Source: Megaleporinus macrocephalus (lineage: Eukaryota; Chordata; Actinopteri; Characiformes; Anostomidae). Taken from it: 64,000 nucleotides of DNA. Made by a program: the position numbers and the translations under genes. The stretch spans positions 36,777,349 through 36,841,348 of the forward strand of contig CM038725.1 of the NCBI GenBank assembly GCA_021613375.1. The letters are read 5' to 3'. The number at the start of each line of letters is the position of its first letter. Positions within the stretch are counted from its first letter, which is position 1. The notes beneath the pieces are model-generated. The model had not been told where the DNA came from. It saw only the letters and a program-made list of their open reading frames with translations, and made no database searches. Shown in pieces: positions 1 through 12,300 of this stretch.

Positions 1-258
1 TGCTAGACCTTTTACAGCCAGTATGTATTTATTAAATGCTATTGTACAGGCAGGATATTGTGAAATGCCATCCGACCCTGCTAGACCTTCTGCCGTCAGT
101 GGAAAACCCCTTTACATAGTTTGTTGCTCCTGCGGTCTGATAACAGACCACAAATATAATCTGACCCCAGAAACTCTGACTCAGTCTGACTGGGAGTCTA
201 ACAAATCACAGACAAACCAAACCGGAATGTCTTTGTCTCTTCCTTTGTCTGCTTGTAG

Positions 259-364
259 ATGGGTTAACTGCCTACAGTGCTCCAGAGGGTCAGACCATGA
301 TGGCTCCAGGCTATCCCATCACCCCCCTCAACGACTCCACCTACGACGGCGTTCTGGAGCGCAG
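259..364 (+). CDS. ddr2l: ddr2l exon: end of discoidin domain and linker
   Basis: This first exon in the window follows a gcttgtag acceptor and begins in phase 1. It reads [12 protein letters not shown]...[12 protein letters not shown], which aligns with human DDR2 DGLVSYNAPAGQ...LNDSVYDGAVGY. The usable donor at its end is AG|GCAAGA, a GC rather than GT donor. Reading past it leaves the DDR alignment. The LNDST sequence contains an N-glycosylation sequon. Confidence 0.9.
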
Positions 365-3300
365 GCAAGAGCTACGCTTGTGTGTGCTACAGCGGTTACT
401 TAGCATTGTGACCGAGCGGGTAGAATATGGGCCGTAGAGCCGATAGAGCTGAGTTTACAGATATGAACGGTGGGACTGGTTCTTCTACATCCAGTATGTA
501 TTATTACATACCATCAAACCACACTAGGTCTTCTACATCCAGTGTGTTCAGTGTATATAGTCAGTGTTAAGTAGTGGTGTTCAGTGTATATAGTCAGTGT
601 TAAGTAGTGGTGTTCAGTGTGTATAGTCAGTGTTAAGTAGTGGTGTTCAGTGTGTATAGTCAGTGTTAAGTAATGGTGTTCAGTGTGTATAGTCAGTGTT
701 AAGTAGTGGTGTTCAGTGTATATAGTCAGTGTTAAGTAATGATGGTCAGTGTATATGGTCAGTGTTAAGTAATGATGGTCAGTGTATATGGTCAGTGTTA
801 AGTAGTGGTGTTCAGTGTATATAGTCAGTGTTAAGTAGTGGTGTTCAGTGTATATGGTCAGTGTTAAGTAGTGGTGTTCAGTGTATATAGTCAGTGTTAA
901 GTAATGGTGTTCAGTGTGTATAGTCAGTGTTAAGTAGTGGTGTTCAGTGTATATGGTCAGTGTTAAGTAGTGGTGTTCAGTGTATATAGTCAGTGTTAAG
1001 TAATGATGTTCAGTGTATATGGTCAGTGTTAAGTAGTGGTGTTCAGTGTATATGGTCAGTGTTAAGTAATGGTGTTCAGTGTATATAGTCAGTGTTAAGT
1101 AGTGGTGTTCAGTGTATATAGTCAGTGTTAAGTAGTGGTGTTCAGTGTATATAGTCAGTGTTAAGTAATGATGGTCAGTGTATATGGTCAGTGTTAAGTA
1201 GTGGTGTTCAGTGTATATAGTCAGTGTTAAGTAGTGGTTGAACTGAAGCTCTAGACATTCACAGCTAGACCTCCTGAAAGAAGTGGGAGTTTTTTGAATG
1301 TACTGTATATGAACTTCAGAGTGATTCCTCTGTAGAACAGACTTCCTGAGCCGGAGTTGTAGAGTGAATGCTTATCGTTCATCACTCCGGCTGAGTGTTT
1401 CCTCTCTCTTTCTCTTCTCCCTACATGACCTTCCCTCTCTCTATCTTTTCCTCTCCACCTCCTTCCTGCCCTGTCCTTATATCCTGTCTTTATCACGTCT
1501 GTCTCCTCCTCATCTCTGCATCACTTTCACTCTTTAGTTCTTGCTCTTTCGTTCTCAGATTCAGGTACTGATTAACTGTATGACTTATTGATTGTTTGAT
1601 TTATTATTGACGATGAATCGAAGTGTAATGAACTGTAATGAACTGCAGGAGGCTGTTGGGGGGGCTCGGTCAGCTGACGGACGGAGTGATCGGTCAGGAT
1701 GATTTCGTTCAGACGCGGCAGTACCAGCTGTGGCCGGGTTACGATTACATCGGCTGGAGAAACGACAGCTTGGGTCCTGGATACGTGGAGATGGAGTTTC
1801 AGTTCGACAGACAGAGGAACTTCACCTCCATGAAGGTGAGGAGAGCAGGAGAACGAGTCTGTATGCTTATCTAGAACTCTGGCCATATGACCAAAGATCT
1901 CATCTCAATGTGTTGTCAGTATTCAGTATTTATTATAGTTATAGTGCTAATGTAAGTCTGACTATAGCCTCAGACACTCGTCCACTCTGAACTGGTGTGT
2001 CTGATATTTACTCTATTCTAAATATTGAGATTTCATCATTTGCATTCTGATTGGCTCTGTTCACCAGGGTTAATCACATGTGTATCAAGCTTATCAAGCA
2101 GACGCTAACCAGCCTTTTACAGTCACTCCGTAGAAAATAAGTAGTTCAGAACTTTTATTGGAAGCGTTAACATTGCTGTGTATGGCAGCCACACATGGCA
2201 CTTCCTGTCAAAGCAGATGAACGCTCCCAGACTTTCTTCTGATAATCAGAAACATGACTATACGTCCAGCTTGCTGGGGGGTTTGTTGGCATATGAGCTG
2301 CAGATTTCTCTTGTGCTCCGTGAGGGCTTGTGAAGTACAGTTGCAGGGAAACACTGTGCGCCTTGATTTTAGGGGTAGTTAACGTAACACTAAGCTAACG
2401 TATGGTTCCAGGTAAGGTGGACGGAATGGTCTAAACTAAGCAGTCTAGGAAGTTACCTGTATTACACTGCCTGTTCAGTTTATTCTCATAATTCAAGAAC
2501 CACCACGTTGGGCAAAGATTTGGTAGTAATTTCAGGACAACCATTCACTCAATAAAGTCTGTTTTCTTGTCAGTTATATTTTGAGGCCTTTATTTTATGA
2601 CTCTTAATTTATAAGTCTCAGTGGCGACTGCGTCCATGGTGAGGGGAATATCTTGTGATACCAGTCTGCATAGTGTTAAGACTTATTCTAATGTACAAAT
2701 ATACAGTAGATAATATCTTTGCTAACTGTAATTTTATTGTAAGAAAATAACAAAATATCAAATCGGGATATTTCGATTCGAGATACTGTATCGATTCTTA
2801 AAAACACAGTATCAATACACAGATTTCTGCCAGACAGTGAAACACTATGTGTTGTGTTTAAACCTCTGACCACTGGATGGCAGTGTTGTAATTCATTTTC
2901 AGCTCCACTCCAACATTAACAAGCTGCACAAGGACGCAGTGCTATTGTAAGCATTGATAAACCTGTTCATACAGTGGTGTGTTTTAATAGTAGGATTTGA
3001 AAAATCACAGTACATCACTTTACTTGCAATATCACAATGTATCGCAATTAGAGGTGGAAAGATGTATCGGCCGATTTTTAATCAAAATATGCGATCGACA
3101 GTTTGTTGCCGTCTGTGACTCAGACTCATCCAGGACGTTTAGTAAAATTAGTAAAATCAACATGTCTCGTTGGAGAACCAAGACAAAGACATTTAACACT
3201 ACTAATCTGATACGGTACTTCAAAGTACACCACACAGCAGAGCTAGCACGCACAGCTAACACAGTCTGTGTTTAATGACTGCAGTTTGGACTGCATGTAT

Positions 3301-6300
3301 TTAATTAGCTTTTTTCGTTTTAAATTCTAAATGTAATGATTGCAGTATTGGCAATATTTGTTTACTTAGTTTATTTACTAATTTTGTTACAAATATGCAG
3401 TTTCACATGAGCTCGTTAAAATGGTAATAAACCAGTTTCGATCATGTTTCATGACTTGCTTGAGCTAATAATATATCTGTATAATAATATAATAATATAT
3501 ATGTTATATATCCCCGCCCTCGTTCGGTATCGGCTATCAGCCGATCGCGTGGAAAGATGATCGGCGATCGGAATCCCCCTCAAAAACGCTGATCGGTCCA
3601 TCTCTAATCGCGATGTATTGAATCGTGACCGCTGTGTCACAATACGTATTGTATCGCCAGGTTCTTGCTAATACACAGCCCTGTGTAATACTGATATAGG
3701 CTGTCGTGAGTGAATGGCTAGACTTCGCCCTCCTTGCCTGAAAGTCATAGGCCTGGTGCTCTGAAGCAGAGGCTGTTCAAAGTTGAGTGTTTTTTAGCAA
3801 AGTTACCTCAAACACGTTGACTGCTGTGGTTTTCATAATTAGCAGGATGGTTTCGTTGCTCTGTGCTCGGATGATCCTACACTCTCTCTGTCACTCTTCA
3901 GCTGGTACGAGCTCGGTGTAGATCAGCTCTGGAGCAGGTTTCAACCTGTCTGTTTGGCCTCTCAGGCATGTGTGTGCGGTTCACTGTTAGATTTACAGAC
4001 ACAGTCAATAGAGAGCGTGTTTTTGTCTCCGTCTCGATCATAATCAATTGGCTTTTTCATCTTCAAAGGATCTCAGAGAGCTGATTTATGATCTGGGTAA
4101 GTCCTGTTCATGCACATGAACAACAATAACCTCAGAATCATCTTTTCCTCGGCTTGCTATTGAAAGTCCTGTACGTGTGGAAAGCCTTGAAGACCCTTCC
4201 TGAGAGTCTGTTAAAGTGATATTGGTGTAGTCGATCAGCCAGAACATGTTTGGCGTCTGAAGATTGTTTCTTTCGTGTTATGCTGCAGCTACGAGGTTAA
4301 TGTAGCCAACAAGTCATGGAAGCGTATACCTCACCTATAAGTGTAGTGCCCATACTCACCTGGGGATTCAGTATCTATACAGTCCAGTTATATTATTATG
4401 ACCATCTCCTACTTTAGATGGCAACAACATTCTGGTCTGGTGACGTTCTCTGGACCCACTCATCCATTTGGACACTCTCAACTGATCTGGGTCTGAATCC
4501 ATCCTTGCAGATCACATACACCATACATGCTGATGGTCTTCTCTGGGGTGGATGGGATCTTCCAGTAAGACAATGAGACACGTCACACGACTAGAAATGT
4601 CCCACACTGGTTGGAGGAGCTGACCAAGACTTTCAAGTACTACCCTGGACCCCTAATTCCCCAGACTTCAACCCAGTTGAGCATCTGTATGACCACCTGG
4701 ATGGTGGTGTTGGCTCTATGGATGCTCCTCCACGCTCCCTCCAGCAGCTGTTGGATGAACTGCAGTCAGCATGATACCTCCAGATACCTGTGACCTCCTA
4801 CCAGGACCTTACTGAGTCTCCCAGTCCGCCTAGCTGCTGTCTGTGCTCCACACTGTTTACCTGGTTTATATTTAGTTGTAGTTTAGTTTACACGTATCTG
4901 TAAAGAACATGTTGAGGCTGATCAGATCTATGTTTGCAGGAAAAGGAGGGAGTGTCGTCTGATCCAGAAACTTCCAGACTGTTCCAGAAACTTCAAACTA
5001 AAAGTTTTTTTTCTTCTGCTTTGTTTTGACTGCAGGTACACAGTAACAACATGTTCTCTCGGGGGGTGAAGGTGTTCGCATCCGTGTCATGCGCCTTCAA
5101 GCCTCATCTGATCTCGGAGTGGGAGCCGGAGCTGGTGGAGTTTTCCACAGTGCTGGACGACCGGAACCCCAGCGCTCGCTACGTCACGGTGCCGTTAGAG
5201 AGCCGCTCTGGAACCGCGCTCCGGTGCAGGTTCTACTTCGCTGACACCTGGATGATGTTCAGCGAGATCTCCTTCCAGTCCGGTACAGAAATACATCATA
5301 TGATATTTTATTCCAGACAGGATGTTTTTATTAACTCAGTAAACACTTTATTATTAAATATTAAACAGTATTAATAGAGTAAGTAGTGCTTTTACACTTT
5401 ATTATTAAATATTAAACAGTATTAATAGAGTAAGTAGTGCTTTTACACTTTATTATTAAATATTAATCAGTATTAATAGAGTAAGTAGAGCTTTTACACT
5501 TTATTATTAAATATTAAACAGTATTAATACAGTAAGTAGTGCTTTTACACTTTATTATTAAATATTAATCAGTATTAATACAGTAAGTAGAGCTTTTACA
5601 CTTTATTATTAAATATTAATCAGTATTAATACAGTAAGTAGAGCTTTTACACTTTATTATTAAATATTAAACAGTATTAATACAGTAAGTAGTGCTTTTA
5701 CACTTTATTATTAAATATTAAACAGTATTAATAGAGTAAGTAGAGCTTTTACACTTTATTATTAAATATTAATCAGTATTAATAGAGTAAGTAGAGCTTT
5801 TACACTTTATTATTAAATATTAAACAGTATTAATAGAGTAAGTAGAGCTTTTACACTTTATTATTAAATATTAAACAGTATTAATAGAGTGAGAAGTGCT
5901 TTTACACTTTATTATTAAATATTAAACAGTATTAATACAGCAAGTAGTGCTTTTTACACTTTATTATTAAATATTAAACAGTATTAATACAGTAAGTAGT
6001 GCTTTTACACTTTATTATTAAATATTAAACAGTATTAATACAGTAAGTAGTGCTTTTACACTTTATTATTAAATATTAATCAGTATTAATACAGTAAGTA
6101 GTGCTTTTACACTTTATTATTAAACATTAAACAGTATTAATAGAGTAAGTAGTTTTTACACTTTATTATTAAATATTAAACAGTACTAATAGAGTAAGTA
6201 GAGCTTTTACACTTTATTATTAAATATTAAACAGTATTAATAGAGTAAGTAGAGCTTTTACACTTTATTATTAAATATTAATCAGTATTAATAGAGTAAG

Positions 6301-9300
6301 TAGAGCTTTTACACTTTATTATTAAATATTAATCAGTATTAATAGAGTAAGTAGTTTTTACACTTTATTATTAAATATTAAACAGTACTAATAGAGTAAG
6401 TAGAGCTTTTACACTTTATTATTAAATATTAAACAGTATTAATACAGTAAGTAGTGCTTTTACACTTTATTATTAAATATTAATCAGTATTAATAGAGTA
6501 AGTAGAGCTTTTACACTTTATTATTAAATATTAATCAGTATTAATAGAGTAAGTAGTTTTTACACTTTATTATTAAATATTAAACAGTATTAATAGAGTA
6601 AGTAGAGCTTTTACACTTTATTATTAAATATTAAACAGTATTAATAGAGTAAGTAGTGCTTTTACACTTTATTATTAAATATTAAACAGTACTAATAGAG
6701 TAAGTAGAGCTTTTACACTTTATTATTAAATATTAATCAGTATTAATAGAGTAAGTAGTTTTTACACTTTATTATTAAATATTAAACAGTATTAATAGAG
6801 TAAGTAGAGCTTTTACACTTTATTATTAAATATTAAACAGTATTAATACAGTAAGTAGTGCTTTTACACTTTATTATTAAATATTAATCAGTATTAATAC
6901 AGTAAGTAGTGCTTTTACACTTTATTATTAAATATTAATCAGTATTAATACAGTAAGTAGTGCTTTTACACTTTATTATTAAATATTAATCAGTATTAAT
7001 AGAGTAAGTAGAGCTTTTACACTTTATTATTAAATATTAAACAATATTAATAGAGTAAGTAGTTTTTACACTTTATTATTAAATATTAAACAGTATTAAT
7101 AGAGTAAGTAAAGTTTTTACACTTTATTATTAAATATTAATCAGTATTAATAGAGTAAGTAGTGTTTTTCATACGTCAGTGTGTTTATTTAACTCTTTAC
7201 AAGCTTCTCCTAAACAACCCAGTATTATTATCAGTTCTCATCTAATACCTGCTTTGACTGCTCAGTACTTCATTAAGATAAATCAAGATTTACTGCTGAA
7301 GGAACTGAACACATTCATACAATGTCTGGGGCGTCCAGGAGAAATCTGGAACCTAACTTTGTTCTTCAAACTGGATCAAGATCTGATCTACTTCTCTCAC
7401 AATAACATATTCATGTTACTTTGTATTGTATGTCTGATTATTTACATCTGTTCTAATCAGATCTGCTGTTCTTGCTAGTGATCAGACACTTATTGATCAG
7501 ATAAAGCTTTTAAACTATCAGCTTAGACTTTTGCACAGTAGCGTATATTTACTGGGACTTGAGTGATTACTCAGCAGCCCTGACATAATCATAAAAGTTC
7601 AGTTGATTATTAAATAAATGTTCGTGTAGTGGTTAGTACGGTGGTGTAGTGGTTNNNNNNNNNNNNNNNNNNNNNNNNNNNNNNNNNNNNNNNNNNNNNN
7701 NNNNNNNNNNNNNNNNNNNNNNNNNNNNNNNNNNNNNNNNNNNNNNNNNNNNNNNNNNNNNNNNNNNNNNNNNNNNNNNNNNNNNNNNNNNNNNNNNNNN
7801 NNNNNNNNNNNNNNNNNNNNNNNNNNNNNNNNNNNNNNNNNNNNNNNNNNNNNNNNNNNNNNNNNNNNNNNNNNNNNNNNNNNNNNNNNNNNNNNNNNNN
7901 NNNNNNNNNNNNNNNNNNNNNNNNNNNNNNNNNNNNNNNNNNNNNNNNNNNNNNNNNNNNNNNNNNNNNNNNNNNNNNNNNNNNNNNNNNNNNNNNNNNN
8001 NNNNNNNNNNNNNNNNNNNNNNNNNNNNNNNNNNNNNNNNNNNNNNNNNNNNNNNNNNNNNNNNNNNNNNNNNNNNNNNNNNNNNNNNNNNNNNNNNNNN
8101 NNNNNNNNNNNNNNNNNNNNNNNNNNNNNNNNNNNNNNNNNNNNNNNNNNNNNNNNNNNNNNNNNNNNNNNNNNNNNNNNNNNNNNNNNNNNNNNNNNNN
8201 NNNNNNNNNNNNNNNNNNNNNNNNNNNNNNNNNNNNNNNNNNNNNNNNNNNNNNNNNNNNNNNNNNNNNNNNNNNNNNNNNNNNNNNNNNNNNNNNNNNN
8301 NNNNNNNNNNNNNNNNNNNNNNNNNNNNNNNNNNNNNNNNNNNNNNNNNNNNNNNNNNNNNNNNNNNNNNNNNNNNNNNNNNNNNNNNNNNNNNNNNNNN
8401 NNNNNNNNNNNNNNNNNNNNNNNNNNNNNNNNNNNNNNNNNNNNNNNNNNNNNNNNNNNNNNNNNNNNNNNNNNNNNNNNNNNNNNNNNNNNNNNNNNNN
8501 NNNNNNNNNNNNNNNNNNNNNNNNNNNNNNNNNNNNNNNNNNNNNNNNNNNNNNNNNNNNNNNNNNNNNNNNNNNNNNNNNNNNNNNNNNNNNNNNNNNN
8601 NNNNNNNNNNNNNNNNNNNNNNNNNNNNNNNNNNNNNNNNNNNNNNNNNNNNNNAACCCAGTATTATTATCAGTTCTCATCTAATACCTGCTTTGACTGC
8701 TCAGTACTTCATTAAGATAAATCAAGATTTGCTGCTGAAGGAACTGAATACATTCATACAATGTCTGGGGCGTCCAGGAGAAATCTGGAACCTAACTTTG
8801 TTCTTCAAACTGGATCAAGATCTGATCTACTTCTCTCACAATAACATATTCATGTTACTTTGTATTGTATGTCTGATTATTTACATCTGTTCTAATCAGA
8901 TCTGCTGTTCTTGCTAGTGATCAGACACTTATTGATCAGATAAAGATTTTAAACTATCAGCTTAGACTTTTGCACAGTAGCGTATATTTACTGGGACTTG
9001 AGTGATTACTCAGCAGCCCTGACATAATCATAAAAGTTCAGTTGATTATTAAATAAATGTTCGTGTAGTGGTTAGTACGGTGGTGTAGTGGTTAGTATGG
9101 TGGTGTAGTGGTTAGTACGGTGGTGTAGTGGTTAGTACGGTGGTGTAGTGGTCAGTATGGTAGTGTAGTGGTCAGTACGGTGGTGTAGTGGTTAGTACGG
9201 TGGTGTAGTGGTTAGTACGGTGGTGTAGTGGTTAGTATGGTGGTGTAGTGGTCAGTACAGTGGTGTAGTGGTCAGTATGGTGGTGTAGTAGTTAGTATGG

Positions 9301-12300
9301 TGGTGTAGTGTTAGTACGGTGGTGTAGTGGTTAGTATAGTGGTGTAGTGGTTAGTACGGTGGTGTAGTGGTTAGTATGGTGGTGTAGTAGTTAGTAGGTG
9401 GTGTAGTGGTTAGTATGGTGGTGTAGTGGTTAGTATGGTGGTGTAGTGGTTAGTATGGTGGTGTAGTGGTTAGTACGGTGGTGTAGTGGTTAGTACGGTG
9501 GTGTAGTGGTTAGTACGGTGGTGTAGTGGTTAGTACGGTGGTGTAGTGGTTAGTATGGTGGTGTAGTGGTTAGTACGGTGGTGTAGTGGTTAGTACGGTG
9601 GTGTAGTGGTTAGTACGGTGGTGTAGTGGTTAGTATGGTGGTGTAGTGGTTAGTACGGTGGTGTAGTGGTTAGTATGGTGGTGTAGTGGTCAGTATGGTG
9701 GTGTAGTGGTTAGTATGGTGGTGTAGTGGTTAGTATGGTGGTAGTGGTTAGTACGGTGGTGTAGTGGTTAGTACGGTGGTGTAGTGGTTAGTATGGTGGT
9801 GTAGTGGTTAGTATGGTGGTGTAGTGGTTAGTACGGTGGTGTAGTGGTCAGTATGGTGGTGTAGTGGTTAGTATGGTGGTGTAGTAGTTAGTAGGTGGTG
9901 TAGTGGTTAGTATGGTGGTGTAGTGGTTAGTACGGTGGTGTGGTTAGTACGGTGGTGTATGGTTAGTATGGTGGTGTAGTGGTTAGTATGGTGGTGTAGT
10001 GGTTAGTACGGTGGTGTGGTGGTTAGTATGGTGGTGTAGTGGTCAGTATGGTGGTGTAGTGGTCAGTACGGTGGTGTAGTGGTCAGTATGGTGGTGTAGT
10101 GGTTAGTATGGTGGTGTAGTGGTTAGTATGGTGGTGTAGTGGTCAGTACGGTGGTGTAGTGGTTAGTATGGTGGTGTAGTGGTTAGTATGGTGGTGTAGT
10201 GGTCAGTATGGTGGTGTAGTGGTCAGTATGGTGGTGTAGTGGTCAGTACGGTGGTGTAGTGGTCAGTATGGTGGTGTAGTGGTTAGTATGGTGGTGTAGT
10301 GGTTAGTATGGTGGTGTAGTGGTCAGTACGGTGGTGTAGTGGTTAGTATGGTGGTGTAGTGGTCAGTATGGTGGTGTAGTGGTCAGTATGGTGGTGTAGT
10401 GGTCAGTATGGTGGTGTAGTAGTTAGTATGGTGGTGTAGTGGTTAGTATGGTGGTGTAGTGGTTAGTACGGTGGTGTAGTGGTCAGTACGGTGGTGTAGT
10501 GGTTAGTATGGTGGTGTAGTGGTTAGTACGGTGGTGTAGTGGTTAGTACGGTGGTGTAGTGGTTAGTATGGTGGTGTAGTGGTTAGTATGGTGGTGTAGT
10601 GGTTAGTACGGTGGTGTAGTGGTTAGTATGGTGGTGTAGTGGTCAGTGTGGTGTGTAGTAGTTAGTATGGTGGTGTAGTGGTCAGTATGGTGGTGTAGTG
10701 GTTAGTATGGTGGTGTAGTGGTTAGTATGGTGGTGTAGTGGTTAGTATGGTGGTGTAGTGGTTAGTATAGTGGTGTAGTGGTTAGTATGGTGGTGTAGTG
10801 GTTAGTATGGTGGTGTAGTGGTTAGTACGGTGGTGTAGTGGTTAGTATGGTGGTGTAGTGGTTAGTATGGTGGTGTAGTGGTTAGTATGGTGGTGTAGTG
10901 GTTAGTATGGTGGTGTTGTGGTTAGTATGGTGGTGTAGTGGTCAGTACGGTGGTGTAGTGGTTAGTATGGTGGTGTAGTGGTCAGTACGGTGGTGTAGTG
11001 GTCAGTATGGTGGTGTAGTGGTTAGTACGGTGGTGTAGTGGTTAGTATAGTGGTGTAGTGGTTAGTATGGTGGTGTAGTGGTTAGTATGGTGGTGTAGTG
11101 GTTAGTATGGTGGTGTAGTGGTTAGTATGGTGGTGTAGTGGTTAGTATGGTGGTGTAGTGGTTAGTATGGTGGTGTAGTGGTTAGTACGGTGGTGTAGTG
11201 GTCAGTATGGTGGTGTAGTGGTTAGTATGGTGGTGTAGTGGTTAGTATGGTGGTGTAGTGGTTAGTATGGTGGTGTAGTGGTCAGTATGGTGGTGTAGTG
11301 GTCAGCACTGTCTCCTCACAGTAAGATGATCTGGGTTGGATTCCCGGTCTGGGTGGTTCTGTGTGGAGTGTGTATGTTCTCTCTGTGTTTGAGTGGGTTC
11401 CTCCGGGTTCTCCGGTTTCCTCCCACAGTCCAAACACATGCATGTTAGGATCCTCGCTCTAAACTGACCGTAGACATGGTTGTTGAGCAGCACTTCCAGT
11501 AGAGGGCAGTTTGGAGTTAAGTATAAATGAGCCTTAAGAATAATTAAATAATTAAAAGAGTTGGGTGTTTATATTATTATCAGTTAATCAACTATTAAAA
11601 ATGCTTTTTGGATATTTTTTTGTGTCGCAGCGACCAACCCAGTGCCCACACCACGGTCTCCAGTGATGACCTCACCTCCGTCTGAAACAGAGAGCCAAGC
11701 GCTGACCACACTGAAGACCGGTAAGCTCTGGACTGCTTATCTGATTTCTCAGAACAGAGTAGATGTGGAACAGGACGCTGGTCTTCAGTGATGATGTGTA
11801 ACTCATGGCTGTTGTTCTGTCTGTGATCTCCAGATGTCACAACGATACCATCTAAAACGGAGCCTCCTGAAGAGGAAGGCACCTCCATTCTGATTGGCTG
11901 TCTGGTCACCATCATTCTCCTGCTGGTGGTGATCATCTTCCTGATTCTGTGGTGCCAGTACGTGTGTAAAGTGCTGGAGAAGGTGTGTACGGTGTCAGTA
12001 AGCGTCAGTGTTGTTGGTTGACGTGCTCTGAAATGGGTCAGGTGTGTTGATTAGTTCTTCAAGTCTGGAGAAGAAAGAAAGAAACTGATTTGTGACTGAA
12101 GAGGTTAAAATGCTACACTGTCTTTCAAGTAAGCAACACATTTATGAACTTTGAACAAACTTTTAGGGAAAAATACTGAAAAGTAAGTTCTGTATACTAA
12201 AAGGTTCTCTATGATTTGTAGTAGTAATAAATAACGATGATAATTCAAAATCTAACAGTCTAAAGAAAATGCACTTTTAAGGTGTTTTGATAAAATAATA

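Larger units (their letters stand above)
1836..5035 (+). other. ddr2l intron with decayed DNA transposons
   Basis: 1836-2690 and 3690-4377 show nothing recognisable. 2740-3680 is a composite of hAT-like repeats rich in the words tatcgat and gtatcg, with a second element nested at 3049-3606. 4378-4870 is a Tc1/mariner remnant, listed separately. Confidence 0.6.

Noticed and set aside
11289..11360. A functional tRNA gene
   Set aside because: A- and B-box-like words are present, but the downstream sequence is a SINE body and no cloverleaf with anticodon arm can be drawn.
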